A stretch of DNA of 64,000 nt from Rummeliibacillus pycnus_B. Lineage in GTDB: Bacteria; Bacillota; Bacilli; Bacillales_A; Planococcaceae. The stretch spans positions 1 through 64,000 of the forward strand of contig NZ_JBCMNM010000031.1 of assembly GCF_050459865.1 (NCBI RefSeq). The letters are read 5' to 3'. Position numbers and translations under genes: made by a program. The notes under the pieces were generated by a model. That model saw only the letters and a list, made by a program, of their open reading frames with translations. It searched no databases and was not told the DNA's origin. Below, piece after piece: positions 26,077-35,096 of the stretch; position 1 is the stretch's first letter; the number at the start of each line of letters is the position of its first letter.

Positions 26077-26654
26077 TTCGCTCTATCGATAACTATTCAT
26101 TCTGGCATCAAACTTGGATTATCCAAATATGAAATGTTCGTATATTTTAATAAATTTTGCATTATGAAATCGAGTCTACTGTATTTATTTATTGGGTTAA
26201 CTAAAAAAATTTCATATGTACGCTCTATGAAATAGCAGTGAAAACACATCACATACATATAGGTCTATAATAACAATGCGTTTTTTCATATTAACAGTAC
26301 GAATTATCTATATATATATTTACTCAGGAAATCTTATCCATTTGACTTTAAATCTGACCTAGTTCTAATTAGCATTAAAATTGATTTTGAAATTGTGATT
26401 TTAGATGTATAGGGTTTAGTTTTGGGGAGTTTTTACGGGACTTTGTAGCAAGGTACTTCTCTTAATAAAGCTCTATTTCAAATCTTGACTCGTCTTTGTT
26501 TATTACATTTTCGATATTGATTGTTGCCCATCTTAGCGTGTTATTACAACTTTGAAGGTTTTTATTTCATTGTTTATTTCGAATTTATTGTCAATAGCGT
26601 TTAGCTTTGCATATGTTTGGTTAAAGTTGAATATGAGATGGTGGGAGGGTGAAG

Positions 26655-26771
26655 ATGAGAGGACTCTGGAAGCGAATGGGATTGGACTTTTTTGATGCGG
26701 TGATATGGATCTATGGGAGTTGTGTTGCATTCGTGTTGATTGTACTGTTTGCGTTTTTCTGGATTAAATAA
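26655..26771 (+). CDS. possible 38-residue single-span membrane protein
   Basis: The ATG at 26655 is preceded by GGGAGG with 6-base spacing and opens a frame of 38 codons. The product has a basic N-terminus (MRGLWKRMGLDFF) and one hydrophobic span (VIWIYGSCVAFVLIVLFAFF) ending in WIK, as expected of a small membrane protein with its N-terminus inside. It is too short for ordinary gene callers and I do not recognise it. It is the only convincing ribosome binding site in a 1.5-kb gene-free stretch. Confidence 0.5.
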   Translation: MRGLWKRMGLDFFDAVIWIYGSCVAFVLIVLFAFFWIK

Positions 26772-26947
26772 AATTTCTTGTATTTATGCTATAAATTAAC
26801 TTTGTATCATTCATCCTGTGCATTTTGTAAATTTTTTTAATTTCAGTGATAAATCGCATCGTAATGCGCATATTATTTTTATTGTGTTATAGGGCATTTT
26901 TGAGAATATGTATATGATTGTGTTGCCTCGTTTGGGTTGGATACAAC

Positions 26948-26986
26948 CGAAAGCACCTAGTCATATTAGAGATGAGTAGGTGCTTT
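26948..26986. terminator. terminator of the IDEAL-domain gene
   Basis: A 10-bp stem AAAGCACCTA / TAGGTGCTTT lies just downstream of the stop codon at 27000. The T-tract is short on both strands, so efficiency is uncertain. Confidence 0.6.
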
Positions 26987-26999
26987 CTATGGGAATTGC

Positions 27000-27467
27000 T
27001 TATTCAACTTGTGAGTCCTCCATGCGTTTTAACTCTTTTGCTAATTTATAAAATAGCTCTTCGTCACGTGAAGATAATGCGTAATCGATTAGGCGTAATC
27101 GATTGCGATCTTCAAGTTCTTCAATCAATACATCAATCTCTGATGGTGCACTCAATAACTTTTCGCCTCGTTTCAATTCAAGTTCATCTAAAATAAGTTC
27201 TAGATGGTCGTGAATATTAGAAACTAAGAGTAATTGATATAAAGGTAAGCGGATAAAACGGCTTCCTTTTTGGAATACGAATACTTCCGATAGATTTTCA
27301 ATTTGTAATGATGATAGATTAATCACAATTTCTTTTCCTTCTACAGGGATGAAATGGAATAGTTCCTCGTCCTTTATTATAGAGAAATATTGATAGGCAA
27401 AAACCATTTTAAGTCGTGCTCCATCTCGTTTCGTGTAGAATGGTTCCATTCTTTTCACTTCTAACAT
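27000..27467 (-). CDS. IDEAL-domain protein
   Basis: A 155-residue soluble protein. The last 40 residues contain the IDEAL pattern LIDYALSSRDEELFYKLAKEL, a short helical domain found in Firmicutes proteins such as YpiB and thought to mediate protein contacts. The N-terminal 100 residues are beta-rich and not recognised. The ATG has a strong AAAGGAGG site. It is transcribed away from ywqB, with 225 bases between the two starts. Confidence 0.72.
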   Translation of the reverse strand: MLEVKRMEPFYTKRDGARLKMVFAYQYFSIIKDEELFHFIPVEGKEIVINLSSLQIENLSEVFVFQKGSRFIRLPLYQLLLVSNIHDHLELILDELELKRGEKLLSAPSEIDVLIEELEDRNRLRLIDYALSSRDEELFYKLAKELKRMEDSQVE

Positions 27468-27692
27468 AAAAGCTCCCTCCTTTGAAGGAATATTCTGATT
27501 ATTAATATAATATCATGAAATACCGTTTTTTGACACAAAAATATTTGTCGTCTTTTCTGAACTTCTCCCCAATTTTCATCAAATTAGCACAATGTAAAAA
27601 AGCTTTCTAGTGAAATATTTCCTTTTACATTTACGGATTGGTTAGAAAAGTTTTATAATGAAAGGAAAGTTTTTTTTGCAGGAGCGAATGAT

Positions 27693-29264
27693 ATGAATAC
27701 GAATATTTCTGATATTGCCAAAGGTTACGAGGATTTTATTCGTAATCAAATGGCTCAAATTGGTCTAGATCTCCATGCTTCAAATCCTGAAGATGAAGAG
27801 TTGGTGCGACGTGCAGCGTTTTTAGCTCGTCACAACTACGTAAAAATTAGTTCTTATAGTGAAGAACGTAATGTCATTTCGTTTGTTGTGCAAGATGCAA
27901 CACCTACGAATGTTACATTTCATATAAATACGGGTAATCTTTCTTGTGATTGCCCAAAAGAACATTGGTGCCGTCATAAGCTGGCGGCCTTGTTTGTTCT
28001 ATATCAATATATTGATTCCTTATCTACTTGGCTTGAGAGTTTTCGCTCGAAAAAATCTGCACAGATGAATTTGTTGAAAGAAGAACGATCACCCGAAGCC
28101 TGGCTGGGTCTTGCACAAAATATTTATAAATCCAATTTATACAATCAGCCTGTGCTAAATCCTTATTTAGTGGAGAGCATTTTCGCAGATATGGAACGAC
28201 AAATTTTCAAGCATACCCCTCTTGAACGTGAATGGCAAAGCTTGTATAAGCTATTTACTCATATTGCGCTGCTTTCTCATACTTGGAAGCATTTGAAGAC
28301 AACAACAGAATCTTATAAAACCTATTTCAATAACTTTATTGAACATGAAGCCGAAAAAGTAAAAGAACATATTCGATTAACCTCTTCGAAATCACGTCTT
28401 TTTGCGACTGATCCTTTCTATGATACATTGCAAAAAATCGTTAATTATTTTTTATTGCATCAAGCGGGCAATTTTGAACAACGATTATATATATATACGT
28501 TGTTTTGGGAATCCATGTTCAATGAAAAATCTCGTCGTGAATCAGAATTAGCGTTGATTAAAAATGATCGTCATATTGCAGATGACGTCAAAATTGAAAG
28601 CATTGAATCTATGTTCTTTATTATGCTGAAAAAATATGACGACTTAGAACAGGAGTTAGCAAGTATCAATGATGCAGATATGTTAGTTTGGATGGATTTG
28701 GCGCGTTTTGCTGATCGAAATGAGGATGACAAAGCGTTATCCATGATACTTCGTGCGATGTTGCCTTGTTTGAATTCGTTCATTAATTCTTGGCTATCAA
28801 CCCGATATCGTTCAGCCTTTGTTAACGCTTTCAATAAATTATGTTCAAAAATCGATCTTAATGACGAAGAAGCAGAAGTTTTATTTTCAGCTTCAGGTAT
28901 GTATGGTATGCAACCCTATTCATTGTTTTTAATTGATCGAGGACGTTATATGGAATGGACGGCACTACATCATCGCTTTCCTTCTTCCCTTGCCTATTTA
29001 GAGCTATGTGGTTTAAAAACCGTATTTGAAGAAAATCCGGAGGCCCTTTTGCCTTTATACCATGCACTAGCCATGACCGAACTAAATCAAAAATCACGAC
29101 AACATTATAAGCAAGCAGTTCGTGTTTGGAAAAAAATGAAGGCCGCTGCTAAAAAAAGTGGAAAAAATGAATTTTGGAATAATTATGTCGATCAAACTAG
29201 ACATCAATATAAACGACTTCGTGCATTACAAGAAGAAATTGAGAAAGGAAACTTGAAGCTATGA
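27693..29264 (+). CDS. ywqB: SWIM zinc-finger protein, YwqB-like
   Basis: A 523-residue protein with a SWIM domain near residues 85-110, LSCDCPKEHWCRHKLAAL, giving the CxC...CxH zinc ligands. The rest is helical and rich in aromatic residues. SWIM domains bind DNA or proteins and are often paired with SNF2 ATPases. Its stop overlaps the start of the SNF2 gene ywqA (ATGA), so they are co-translated and probably form a complex. The ATG at 27693 is preceded by CAGGAG. The biological role is unknown; repair or chromatin-like remodelling of DNA is the usual guess. Confidence 0.85.
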   Translation: MNTNISDIAKGYEDFIRNQMAQIGLDLHASNPEDEELVRRAAFLARHNYVKISSYSEERNVISFVVQDATPTNVTFHINTGNLSCDCPKEHWCRHKLAALFVLYQYIDSLSTWLESFRSKKSAQMNLLKEERSPEAWLGLAQNIYKSNLYNQPVLNPYLVESIFADMERQIFKHTPLEREWQSLYKLFTHIALLSHTWKHLKTTTESYKTYFNNFIEHEAEKVKEHIRLTSSKSRLFATDPFYDTLQKIVNYFLLHQAGNFEQRLYIYTLFWESMFNEKSRRESELALIKNDRHIADDVKIESIESMFFIMLKKYDDLEQELASINDADMLVWMDLARFADRNEDDKALSMILRAMLPCLNSFINSWLSTRYRSAFVNAFNKLCSKIDLNDEEAEVLFSASGMYGMQPYSLFLIDRGRYMEWTALHHRFPSSLAYLELCGLKTVFEENPEALLPLYHALAMTELNQKSRQHYKQAVRVWKKMKAAAKKSGKNEFWNNYVDQTRHQYKRLRALQEEIEKGNLKL

Positions 29265-32035
29265 CAATCAATGCAAAAGTGCCCGATACCTTTTTAAAGT
29301 CCATCCTACTTGAGATAGAGACCGAAACGGGACAATCCTTTTCTTTGCAAGCACATGAGCAAAGTGGCGAGCCCATACTTGCAAACGAATGGCTCTCTTT
29401 TCTCTTTTTCCAATATGAACCTGCCTATTATGGTTTAACGGCAAATCATTCGTCTCACCATATTACATTAACACCTCTTGAAATGGTCGAATTGTTTTCA
29501 ATCGAACAAAAGCATCCATATATCACTTATGTTGGAATAGATGAAAATTCGAGCCATTGGGTAGAAGCCGCTTCAAATGCTTCTACATATTGGTACAGTC
29601 AAGATTTATGGAATCATATTACGATTGGTAAAGATGATTTCACTTTAGACTTACCAATCGATGATTTAACAGAAAAACTACTGAAAATGGGATTAACACA
29701 AAAACTTATTGAAGCAGGCTTAACAATAAGTGATCTTCCTTCGTTACTACCTTTCTTCCGTAATGGTGGATGGCCAATTACATCTAAAACAGTCGATGAT
29801 GAAATCTATGTTGGATTACGTCTTCGTGAACCAGCAGAAGATAGTGACGAATGGATTCTTGAAACGGTCATTCGAAATAAAAAAAGCGTTAACTTTTGGG
29901 CACCTCCTGTTCGAAAACGTGCCCTTCAAATTGAAAATGCACTACCCGATAAATGGAAACATCATGCAATAGGCATTCAAAATTTACAACAACAAATGGT
30001 TGAATTATTACGTACACAAAATTATATGCAAAACATTGATTCAAATACCTTCCTTTCATTGCATTTAAAGGATTTAGATGTACGTGAGTTTTTGCGTGCA
30101 GATTTTGTGCGTTTACAAGCACTTGGGTTTGAAATTGTCCTTCCTGCATGGCTAAAGGATTTAAAAGATTCTCGCATCAAAGTTCGTGCTAGTGCAAGTA
30201 CAGCATCAAATTATAAATCTGCAGCAGGTCTTCAAGAAATTTTGACATTTGATTGGAAACTTTCTTTAAACGGCCAAGATATATCTATAGATGAATTCCA
30301 ACAAATGGTTAATGATAATCGTGAATTTATCCGTGCTGGTACGGAATGGGTTCGTGTAGACGCTGCATGGATGCAAGAAATCCGCAAACTAATGGATAAA
30401 GCAGAGAACGAAAATTGGACAGTTCGTGATTTATTATTCCAAGAGTTGCCAGAAGAGCTGATTATCCCTGATGAAGATGATGATGACGAAAACCGTGATG
30501 ATCCATTCTTCCAATTTGAGATGCAAAAATCATTACGTGATTATATCCAAAAATTGGTTGATAAGAAAGGAATGCCCTCTGTCCATGTTTCCGATCACTT
30601 GCATGCCACTTTACGTCCTTATCAACAAGAAGGATTTGAATGGCTTGTCTTTATGCGTCAACAAAGCTTTGGGGCTTGTTTAGCCGATGATATGGGGCTT
30701 GGGAAAACCGTTCAGCTAATTTCTTATTTACTACACATTTATGATCAGGAATCGGATGCTCAACCTACTCTAATCATCTGTCCAACATCCGTTCTGGGTA
30801 ACTGGCAAAAAGAAATAGAACGTTTTGCACCATCATTGAAAGTTTATTTGCATTATGGTTCAAACCGATTAAAAGATACTGCTTTTGATGCTTATATTGA
30901 AAAGGAAAAACCTCAAGTTGTTCTGTCTACTTATGGAACGATTACACAAGATGTAGAAATGCTCGAAAATCGGGAATGGGCAAATATTACACTTGATGAA
31001 GCTCAAAATATTAAGAATATGCATACGAAACAGTCAAAAGCGATTCGTAAACTACATGGCAAACATCATATTGCTTTAACTGGTACACCTGTAGAAAATC
31101 GCTTATCTGAGTTATGGGCAATTTTTGACTTTATCTATCGAGGCTACCTTGGTAGTTTCTCTCGGTTCCAAGAAGAGTTTATTGCACCAATTGAACGTGA
31201 TGAATCAGAAAATCATAAGAACCGTCTACGTAAGAAAATTCAACCGTTTTTGTTACGTCGTACGAAACAGGATCCTGCTCTTATGCTTAATCTTCCTGAT
31301 AAACTGGAGCAACGTGAATATTGTCCGCTTACAGAAGAACAAGCTGTTTTGTATGAAAGCTTTATCCAAGAAACATCACATAAGCTTGAAACATTATCTG
31401 GTTTTGAACGAAAAGGCCTTATTTTGAAAATGCTTAGTAAATTAAAACAGCTGTGTAATCACCCTGCTCTTTATTTGAAGGAACCATTTGAAAATGCTGA
31501 AGATATGTTAAGTCGTTCTGAAAAGCTAGATCGTATCGTGACACTTGCTGCTGATATTGCAAATAATCAGGAGCAATGCTTAATCTTCACACAATATATT
31601 GGCATGGGGCATCTATTACAACACTGCTTATCTGAGCTATATGATATTGATGTGCCATTTTTAACAGGGAGTATGCCAAAGCAACAGCGTGACTATTTCG
31701 TGGAGTCTTTCCAAAAAGGAGAGTTTCCGATTTTCATCCTGTCTTTAAAAGCAGGTGGTACCGGCCTGAATTTAACAGCAGCAAATCATGTTCTTCATGC
31801 TGATCGTTGGTGGAATCCAGCTGTTGAAAACCAAGCTACAGACCGGGCTTACCGAATCGGTCAAACACAATTTGTGCATGTCCATAAGTTCATCACGACA
31901 GGTACAATTGAAGAGAAAATTGATACATTGCTCACCGAAAAACAAGCTTTGTCCGAAGATCTTATTCAATCTAGCCAGTGGATTACTGAATTAAAGGACG
32001 AAGACATTATGAATTTACTGTCATTTAGTTTTTAA
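29261..32035 (+). CDS. ywqA: SNF2-family helicase, YwqA-like
   Basis: A 924-residue ATPase. The N-terminal half is the SNF2-associated domain typical of bacterial RapA/YwqA proteins. The ATPase core starts near residue 450: LADDMGLGKTVQLISYLL (motif I), LDEAQNIKN (motif II, DEAQ), ALTGTPVENRLSELW (motif III). The second lobe has SLKAGGTGLNLTAANHV and NPAVENQATDRAYRIGQ (motifs V and VI). SNF2 enzymes translocate on double-stranded DNA. It overlaps ywqB by four bases and ends before a strong terminator. Confidence 0.92.
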   Translation: MTINAKVPDTFLKSILLEIETETGQSFSLQAHEQSGEPILANEWLSFLFFQYEPAYYGLTANHSSHHITLTPLEMVELFSIEQKHPYITYVGIDENSSHWVEAASNASTYWYSQDLWNHITIGKDDFTLDLPIDDLTEKLLKMGLTQKLIEAGLTISDLPSLLPFFRNGGWPITSKTVDDEIYVGLRLREPAEDSDEWILETVIRNKKSVNFWAPPVRKRALQIENALPDKWKHHAIGIQNLQQQMVELLRTQNYMQNIDSNTFLSLHLKDLDVREFLRADFVRLQALGFEIVLPAWLKDLKDSRIKVRASASTASNYKSAAGLQEILTFDWKLSLNGQDISIDEFQQMVNDNREFIRAGTEWVRVDAAWMQEIRKLMDKAENENWTVRDLLFQELPEELIIPDEDDDDENRDDPFFQFEMQKSLRDYIQKLVDKKGMPSVHVSDHLHATLRPYQQEGFEWLVFMRQQSFGACLADDMGLGKTVQLISYLLHIYDQESDAQPTLIICPTSVLGNWQKEIERFAPSLKVYLHYGSNRLKDTAFDAYIEKEKPQVVLSTYGTITQDVEMLENREWANITLDEAQNIKNMHTKQSKAIRKLHGKHHIALTGTPVENRLSELWAIFDFIYRGYLGSFSRFQEEFIAPIERDESENHKNRLRKKIQPFLLRRTKQDPALMLNLPDKLEQREYCPLTEEQAVLYESFIQETSHKLETLSGFERKGLILKMLSKLKQLCNHPALYLKEPFENAEDMLSRSEKLDRIVTLAADIANNQEQCLIFTQYIGMGHLLQHCLSELYDIDVPFLTGSMPKQQRDYFVESFQKGEFPIFILSLKAGGTGLNLTAANHVLHADRWWNPAVENQATDRAYRIGQTQFVHVHKFITTGTIEEKIDTLLTEKQALSEDLIQSSQWITELKDEDIMNLLSFSF

Positions 32036-32101
32036 TGTTTGACTTAGGGATTATCTGTTGTTTTAACTAAGGTATATTTAGGATAAAATTATGAGTTTAG
32101 G

Positions 32102-32142
32102 GGCTGTCCAAAAGTGAGCTATTCATTCACTCTTGGACAGCC
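32102..32142. terminator. terminator of ywqA
   Basis: A stem of about 16 bp, GGCTGTCCAAAAGTGA / TCACTCTTGGACAGCC with one mismatch, is followed by CTCTTTAC on the plus strand. It also resembles ends of some insertion sequences, but no second end or transposase is present. Confidence 0.7.
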
Positions 32143-32440
32143 TCTTTACTTGAATTGAATAGATTCTAAATATTTGTTGAAAATTTCACACAATCTAGCA
32201 ACAAGATTTTAGATAGAACATTTTTCACTACTTTTATCCATTCTTTTTTTGATTCTTAAGCGCCACTATAAAATGGTCACCAATATGTACAGATAAAGCC
32301 ATACGATGATGACTTCATCCGCTGTCTTCCCCATAGACAGTTATTAAACGCTTTTTCAACTTCCAACTTTCGTTTTGATTGTCCCCATAACAACAAAACT
32401 ACTATTCTCTTTTACACCCTTACTATTTAGTTGCTTTATT

Positions 32441-32463
32441 CGTTATGTATACTGTACATAACG
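32441..32463. promoter_or_regulatory. 23-base palindrome, possible operator
   Basis: CGTTATGTA (32441-32449) and TACATAACG (32455-32463) are perfect complements around a 5-base centre. No T-tract follows, so it looks more like a repressor site than a terminator, yet no adjacent gene starts here. Confidence 0.4.
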
Positions 32464-32581
32464 AACTATGTTCTTCATACAGTAATTTTGAATTGTTCCA
32501 ATGGATGATCGTTTGGTTGATTTTATTTGGATCAATTCATCAAACCTACTGGTGCGGTCTTTCCAATAGGACTGTTGTCAT

Positions 32582-32603
32582 CAATTACACTTAGGTGTAA
32601 TTG
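32582..32603. promoter_or_regulatory. 22-base palindrome, possible operator or hairpin
   Basis: CAATTACAC (32582-32590) and GTGTAATTG (32595-32603) are perfect complements separated by TTAG. It lies about 100 bases beyond the ssbB stop codon with no T-tract. Confidence 0.4.
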
Positions 32604-32704
32604 CGTCGGGATTTTGAGTTTTAATTGTACAATTTAAATTACTCAAAATCTGTGATATCTTTCTGAGGCTTTCACTTCTTTTGTTTTTTGCTGTCTGAAA
32701 AAAG

Positions 32705-33142
32705 TTAACCCATTGGTAATCCTTCTGCTTCTTCTGTTGGTAGTACAAATCCTGCTGGCACAGCTTGCGTTTGTCCCGACACTGCTTGTTGATTCGCTTG
32801 TTGTTGGATTGCCTTTTCTTCGCGTTCCTTTAGAGCTAAGAAACGTACTTCGTCAGCGACTACTTCAACAATGTAAACTCGTCTTCCATCTTCACGTTCA
32901 TAGGATCTCGATTGTAATCGGCCACCAACCCCAATTAATGAGCCTTTACCACAATATTTCACCACGTTTGTTGCGAGTTTGCCCCAAACAGAACATGATA
33001 CAAAGTCTGTATCTATCTCCCCATTTACATTTTTAAAGTTTCGATTGATAGCAATAACAAAATTAGTTTGTACTCTCCCTTCCGATAGTTGTCTTAATTC
33101 GGGATCTTTTGTAATTCTCCCTATAAGGGCAACTTGATTCAA
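32705..33142 (-). CDS. ssbB: single-stranded DNA-binding protein, SsbB-like
   Basis: OB-fold protein of 145 residues that coats single-stranded DNA; the B. subtilis homologue SsbB (YwpH) acts in transformation. Recognised by NQVALIGRITKDPEL, FVIAINRNFKN, FVSCSVWGKLA and IGVGGRLQSRSYE. The C-terminus is a Gln-rich linker ending EGLPMG, not the acidic DDDLPF tip of SsbA. The TTG at 33142 has GGAGGAGGTG upstream and gives the family N-terminus; the ATG at 33160 overlaps that site. Its place next to ywpF is the same as in B. subtilis, which supports SsbB over SsbA. Confidence 0.88.
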   Translation of the reverse strand: MNQVALIGRITKDPELRQLSEGRVQTNFVIAINRNFKNVNGEIDTDFVSCSVWGKLATNVVKYCGKGSLIGVGGRLQSRSYEREDGRRVYIVEVVADEVRFLALKEREEKAIQQQANQQAVSGQTQAVPAGFVLPTEEAEGLPMG

Positions 33143-33393
33143 GTCATCACCTCCTCCCATTTGAATTATTCATATCATAATAGGATTGCAATTTTAGTGC
33201 AAAATAGCGAAATAGTGTTTTTATGCCCTTTTTTATGTACAAAATTCAATCCTGAAAATGCTGAAATTTGGGTGATTGGCGTTATTATGCATTTCCTTAT
33301 TTTCCAAAATTCATGCGAAATATTTTTTTAGCTGATTTTTTATATGTTATAATTACCGTACGAAATTCGTCGAAAGATAGGTGATAAATTTTA

Positions 33394-33828
33394 GTGAAAA
33401 CATTTAAAATGTTGTCGTTGGAACTATTGAAAGATGAAGAATTGAAATCATTTCCACTAACTGATGGAATTATTATTAATCAAGAGAATAGCCACAAAGC
33501 TTGGATTTTAGAAATGTATATGGATCGACAATACGCATCAGATTTTGCTCCTTATTTAGGTACGGATACGGTATTAAATGTACGTGCTGTTATTTCTTAT
33601 CCAGATAATGATCCTGCTCCCTTTCGAGTTGTTGTGCAACAAATTGTAGAGATGCCAGAAAAGGAACATGTATCAGTTTTATTAAAAGGCACATTAAGTT
33701 CTGTTCGCCGTCAATATGCTGAGCAATTACTATTAAAGCTCGTCGAAGAAGGCTTTACTGGTAATGCATTGATTGAAAAATTCAAAGCAGATATGCATGA
33801 AAGACCTCGGTTGAAAGATAAATCATAA
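33394..33828 (+). CDS. ywpF: YwpF family protein
   Basis: A 144-residue protein matching the YwpF family, unknown in function. Key stretches are FKMLSLELLKDEEL, HKAWILEMYMD and VVVQQIVEMPEKEHVSVLLKGTLS. No signal or membrane segment is present. The GTG start follows AGGTGA by 9 bases. It is divergent from ssbB, as in B. subtilis, and ends before a bidirectional terminator. Confidence 0.82.
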   Translation: MKTFKMLSLELLKDEELKSFPLTDGIIINQENSHKAWILEMYMDRQYASDFAPYLGTDTVLNVRAVISYPDNDPAPFRVVVQQIVEMPEKEHVSVLLKGTLSSVRRQYAEQLLLKLVEEGFTGNALIEKFKADMHERPRLKDKS

Positions 33829-33882
33829 TGTATTATTTGAATACGATTCCTGCTCCTCTAGTGCTTGAAGTTCAGGACAAAT

Positions 33883-33925
33883 AAAAAGCTCGACATATCC
33901 TACTTGGATATGTCGAACTTTTTTA
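33883..33925. terminator. bidirectional terminator between ywpF and the lipoprotein gene
   Basis: An 11-bp stem TCGACATATCC / GGATATGTCGA (33889-33900 with 33906-33917) is flanked by A-run and T-run arms and lies between two converging genes. Confidence 0.85.
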
Positions 33926-34306
33926 TTTATTATCGTCTCTGCTGTGAGGAGTAACGTATCCGTTTCCTACAGTATTATCTGTGACAGTGTTATCAGTTGT
34001 TCGTTTGGTAGTTCCTGGCGTAATATTATTGATACCTTCTTCAACGGCTCCTGTAGCATTGTTTACGCCACGTTCTACAGCATTAATGCCTTTATTTACA
34101 CCTCTTTCAACATCCGTAACACCATTGTTAACGGCATTATTAACACCATCATTTGTAATACCATCGTCAGTTACACCAGTATTGACGTTTCTATTCACGT
34201 CCTCCATCGGTGTTTCAGTACGAGTTGGTTCAATTGCCTTATTGGTATTACACCCAACTAATACAAGTGCTGAAAAAAGTATGATCGCAGCTGACTGCTT
34301 CCACAT
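33923..34306 (-). CDS. lipoprotein with 11-residue repeats
   Basis: A 127-residue lipoprotein. The signal peptide ends in the lipobox LVLVGC; the mature part is Asn, Gly, Val and Thr rich. It includes three 11-residue units in a row: VNNGVTDVERG, VNKGINAVERG and VNNATGAVEEG. Such 11-mers suit an extended amphipathic helix. The C-terminus is polar and probably disordered. The ATG at 34306 has AAGGAGG 9 bases upstream; the earlier start codon precedes that site. I do not recognise a family. It is downstream of fabZ but separated by a terminator. Confidence 0.72.
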   Translation of the reverse strand: MWKQSAAIILFSALVLVGCNTNKAIEPTRTETPMEDVNRNVNTGVTDDGITNDGVNNAVNNGVTDVERGVNKGINAVERGVNNATGAVEEGINNITPGTTKRTTDNTVTDNTVGNGYVTPHSRDDNK

Positions 34307-34566
34307 TTTTTTGTTTCCTCCTTCCACCTTTAATTTAACCATCACACTGTGTGCGATTTAAAAGTAGCATGTGCGGAAAAAGTGAAACTATCCTTTTGAT
34401 TTTTGAAATGATTTAAGTCAAATTGGGTATACTAACTAGAATGGATTAAACGGATTGTTGATTTCGTGAAAAACAACTCCGAAATTGAGTGCAATTTATT
34501 GCTTCATTTTTGGACTTTTATTTGAAAGTAAATATTCTATACCTTACAAGCCGATAATCATATTAT

Positions 34567-34604
34567 AAAAAAATCGCTACGAACGATGATGTCCGAAGCG
34601 ATTT
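34567..34604 (-). terminator. terminator of fabZ
   Basis: AAATCGCT (34571-34578) pairs with AGCGATTT (34597-34604), extended by CG pairs, followed by T residues on the minus strand, 13 bases after the fabZ stop. Confidence 0.8.
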
Positions 34605-34616
34605 ACTTTATATATA

Positions 34617-35063
34617 TTATTCGTTTTCGTCTTTTGACTTTGGTCCGATGGCAAATAAAATGTCTGCTTCACTGACAAGTTCGCCATCTACTGTTACTCT
34701 TCCATGCCCTTTGCCCATTACGCCACGAAGTTTTGTGAATTCAACTTCGATTTCAAGTTGGTCGCCAGGGATTACTTGACGTTTAAAGCGAGCATTATCA
34801 ACACCTGTTAGAAAAGCTAGGTGCCCTTGGAATTTTTCGGATTTAAGTAGTGCCACTCCACCTACTTGTGCCATTGCTTCAATAATTAGAACGCCAGGCA
34901 TTACAGGATAGCCTGGAAAATGGCCATTGAAGAATGGTTCGTTAATAGAAACGTTTTTAATTCCTACTGCTCGTTTACCTTCTTCTACTTCTGTAATACG
35001 ATCCACTAAAAGAAATGGATAGCGATGTGGTAAAATTTGTTGAATTTGATCTGCAGTTAACAT
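34617..35063 (-). CDS. fabZ: 3-hydroxyacyl-ACP dehydratase
   Basis: Removes water from 3-hydroxyacyl-ACP in the type II fatty acid cycle. The 148-residue hot-dog protein has ILPHRYPFLLVDRI, FFNGHFPGYPVMPGVLIIEAMAQ with the catalytic His and Glu, and normal length. The ATG follows GGGGGAT. It lies after the epuA-like gene, with 33 bases between, so it is probably the last gene of the flhO-flhP-epuA-fabZ group. Confidence 0.96.
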   Translation of the reverse strand: MLTADQIQQILPHRYPFLLVDRITEVEEGKRAVGIKNVSINEPFFNGHFPGYPVMPGVLIIEAMAQVGGVALLKSEKFQGHLAFLTGVDNARFKRQVIPGDQLEIEVEFTKLRGVMGKGHGRVTVDGELVSEADILFAIGPKSKDENE

Positions 35064-35096
35064 ACTGTATCCCCCTATTGTAAAAAAATTGAAAGC

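Larger units (their letters stand above)
25393..26999. other. 1.6-kb region upstream of the protease gene
   Basis: Mostly AT-rich sequence without a conserved gene. It holds the 22-base palindrome (25451-25472) and bistable leader element (25486-25536) of the protease, the long palindromic repeat (25980-26076), a probable 38-residue membrane ORF (26655-26771), and the terminator of the IDEAL gene (26948-26986). I see nothing recognisable in 25560-25970 or 26080-26640. Confidence 0.55.
32036..32704. other. 669-base gene-free region after ywqA
   Basis: It contains the ywqA terminator (32102-32142), a 23-base palindrome at 32441-32463 and a 22-base palindrome at 32582-32603. No open frame with a start site or recognisable protein is seen on either strand, so it may be a decayed gene. 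Confidence 0.55.

Noticed and set aside
32102..32142. Insertion-sequence end (GGCTGTCCAA motif)
   Set aside because: Its two arms lie next to each other as a hairpin just after ywqA and no transposase or second end is seen, so a terminator is simpler.
33143..33393. ComK box upstream of ssbB
   Set aside because: A-rich and T-rich runs exist, but no pair of AAAA-N5-TTTT boxes with accepted spacing.
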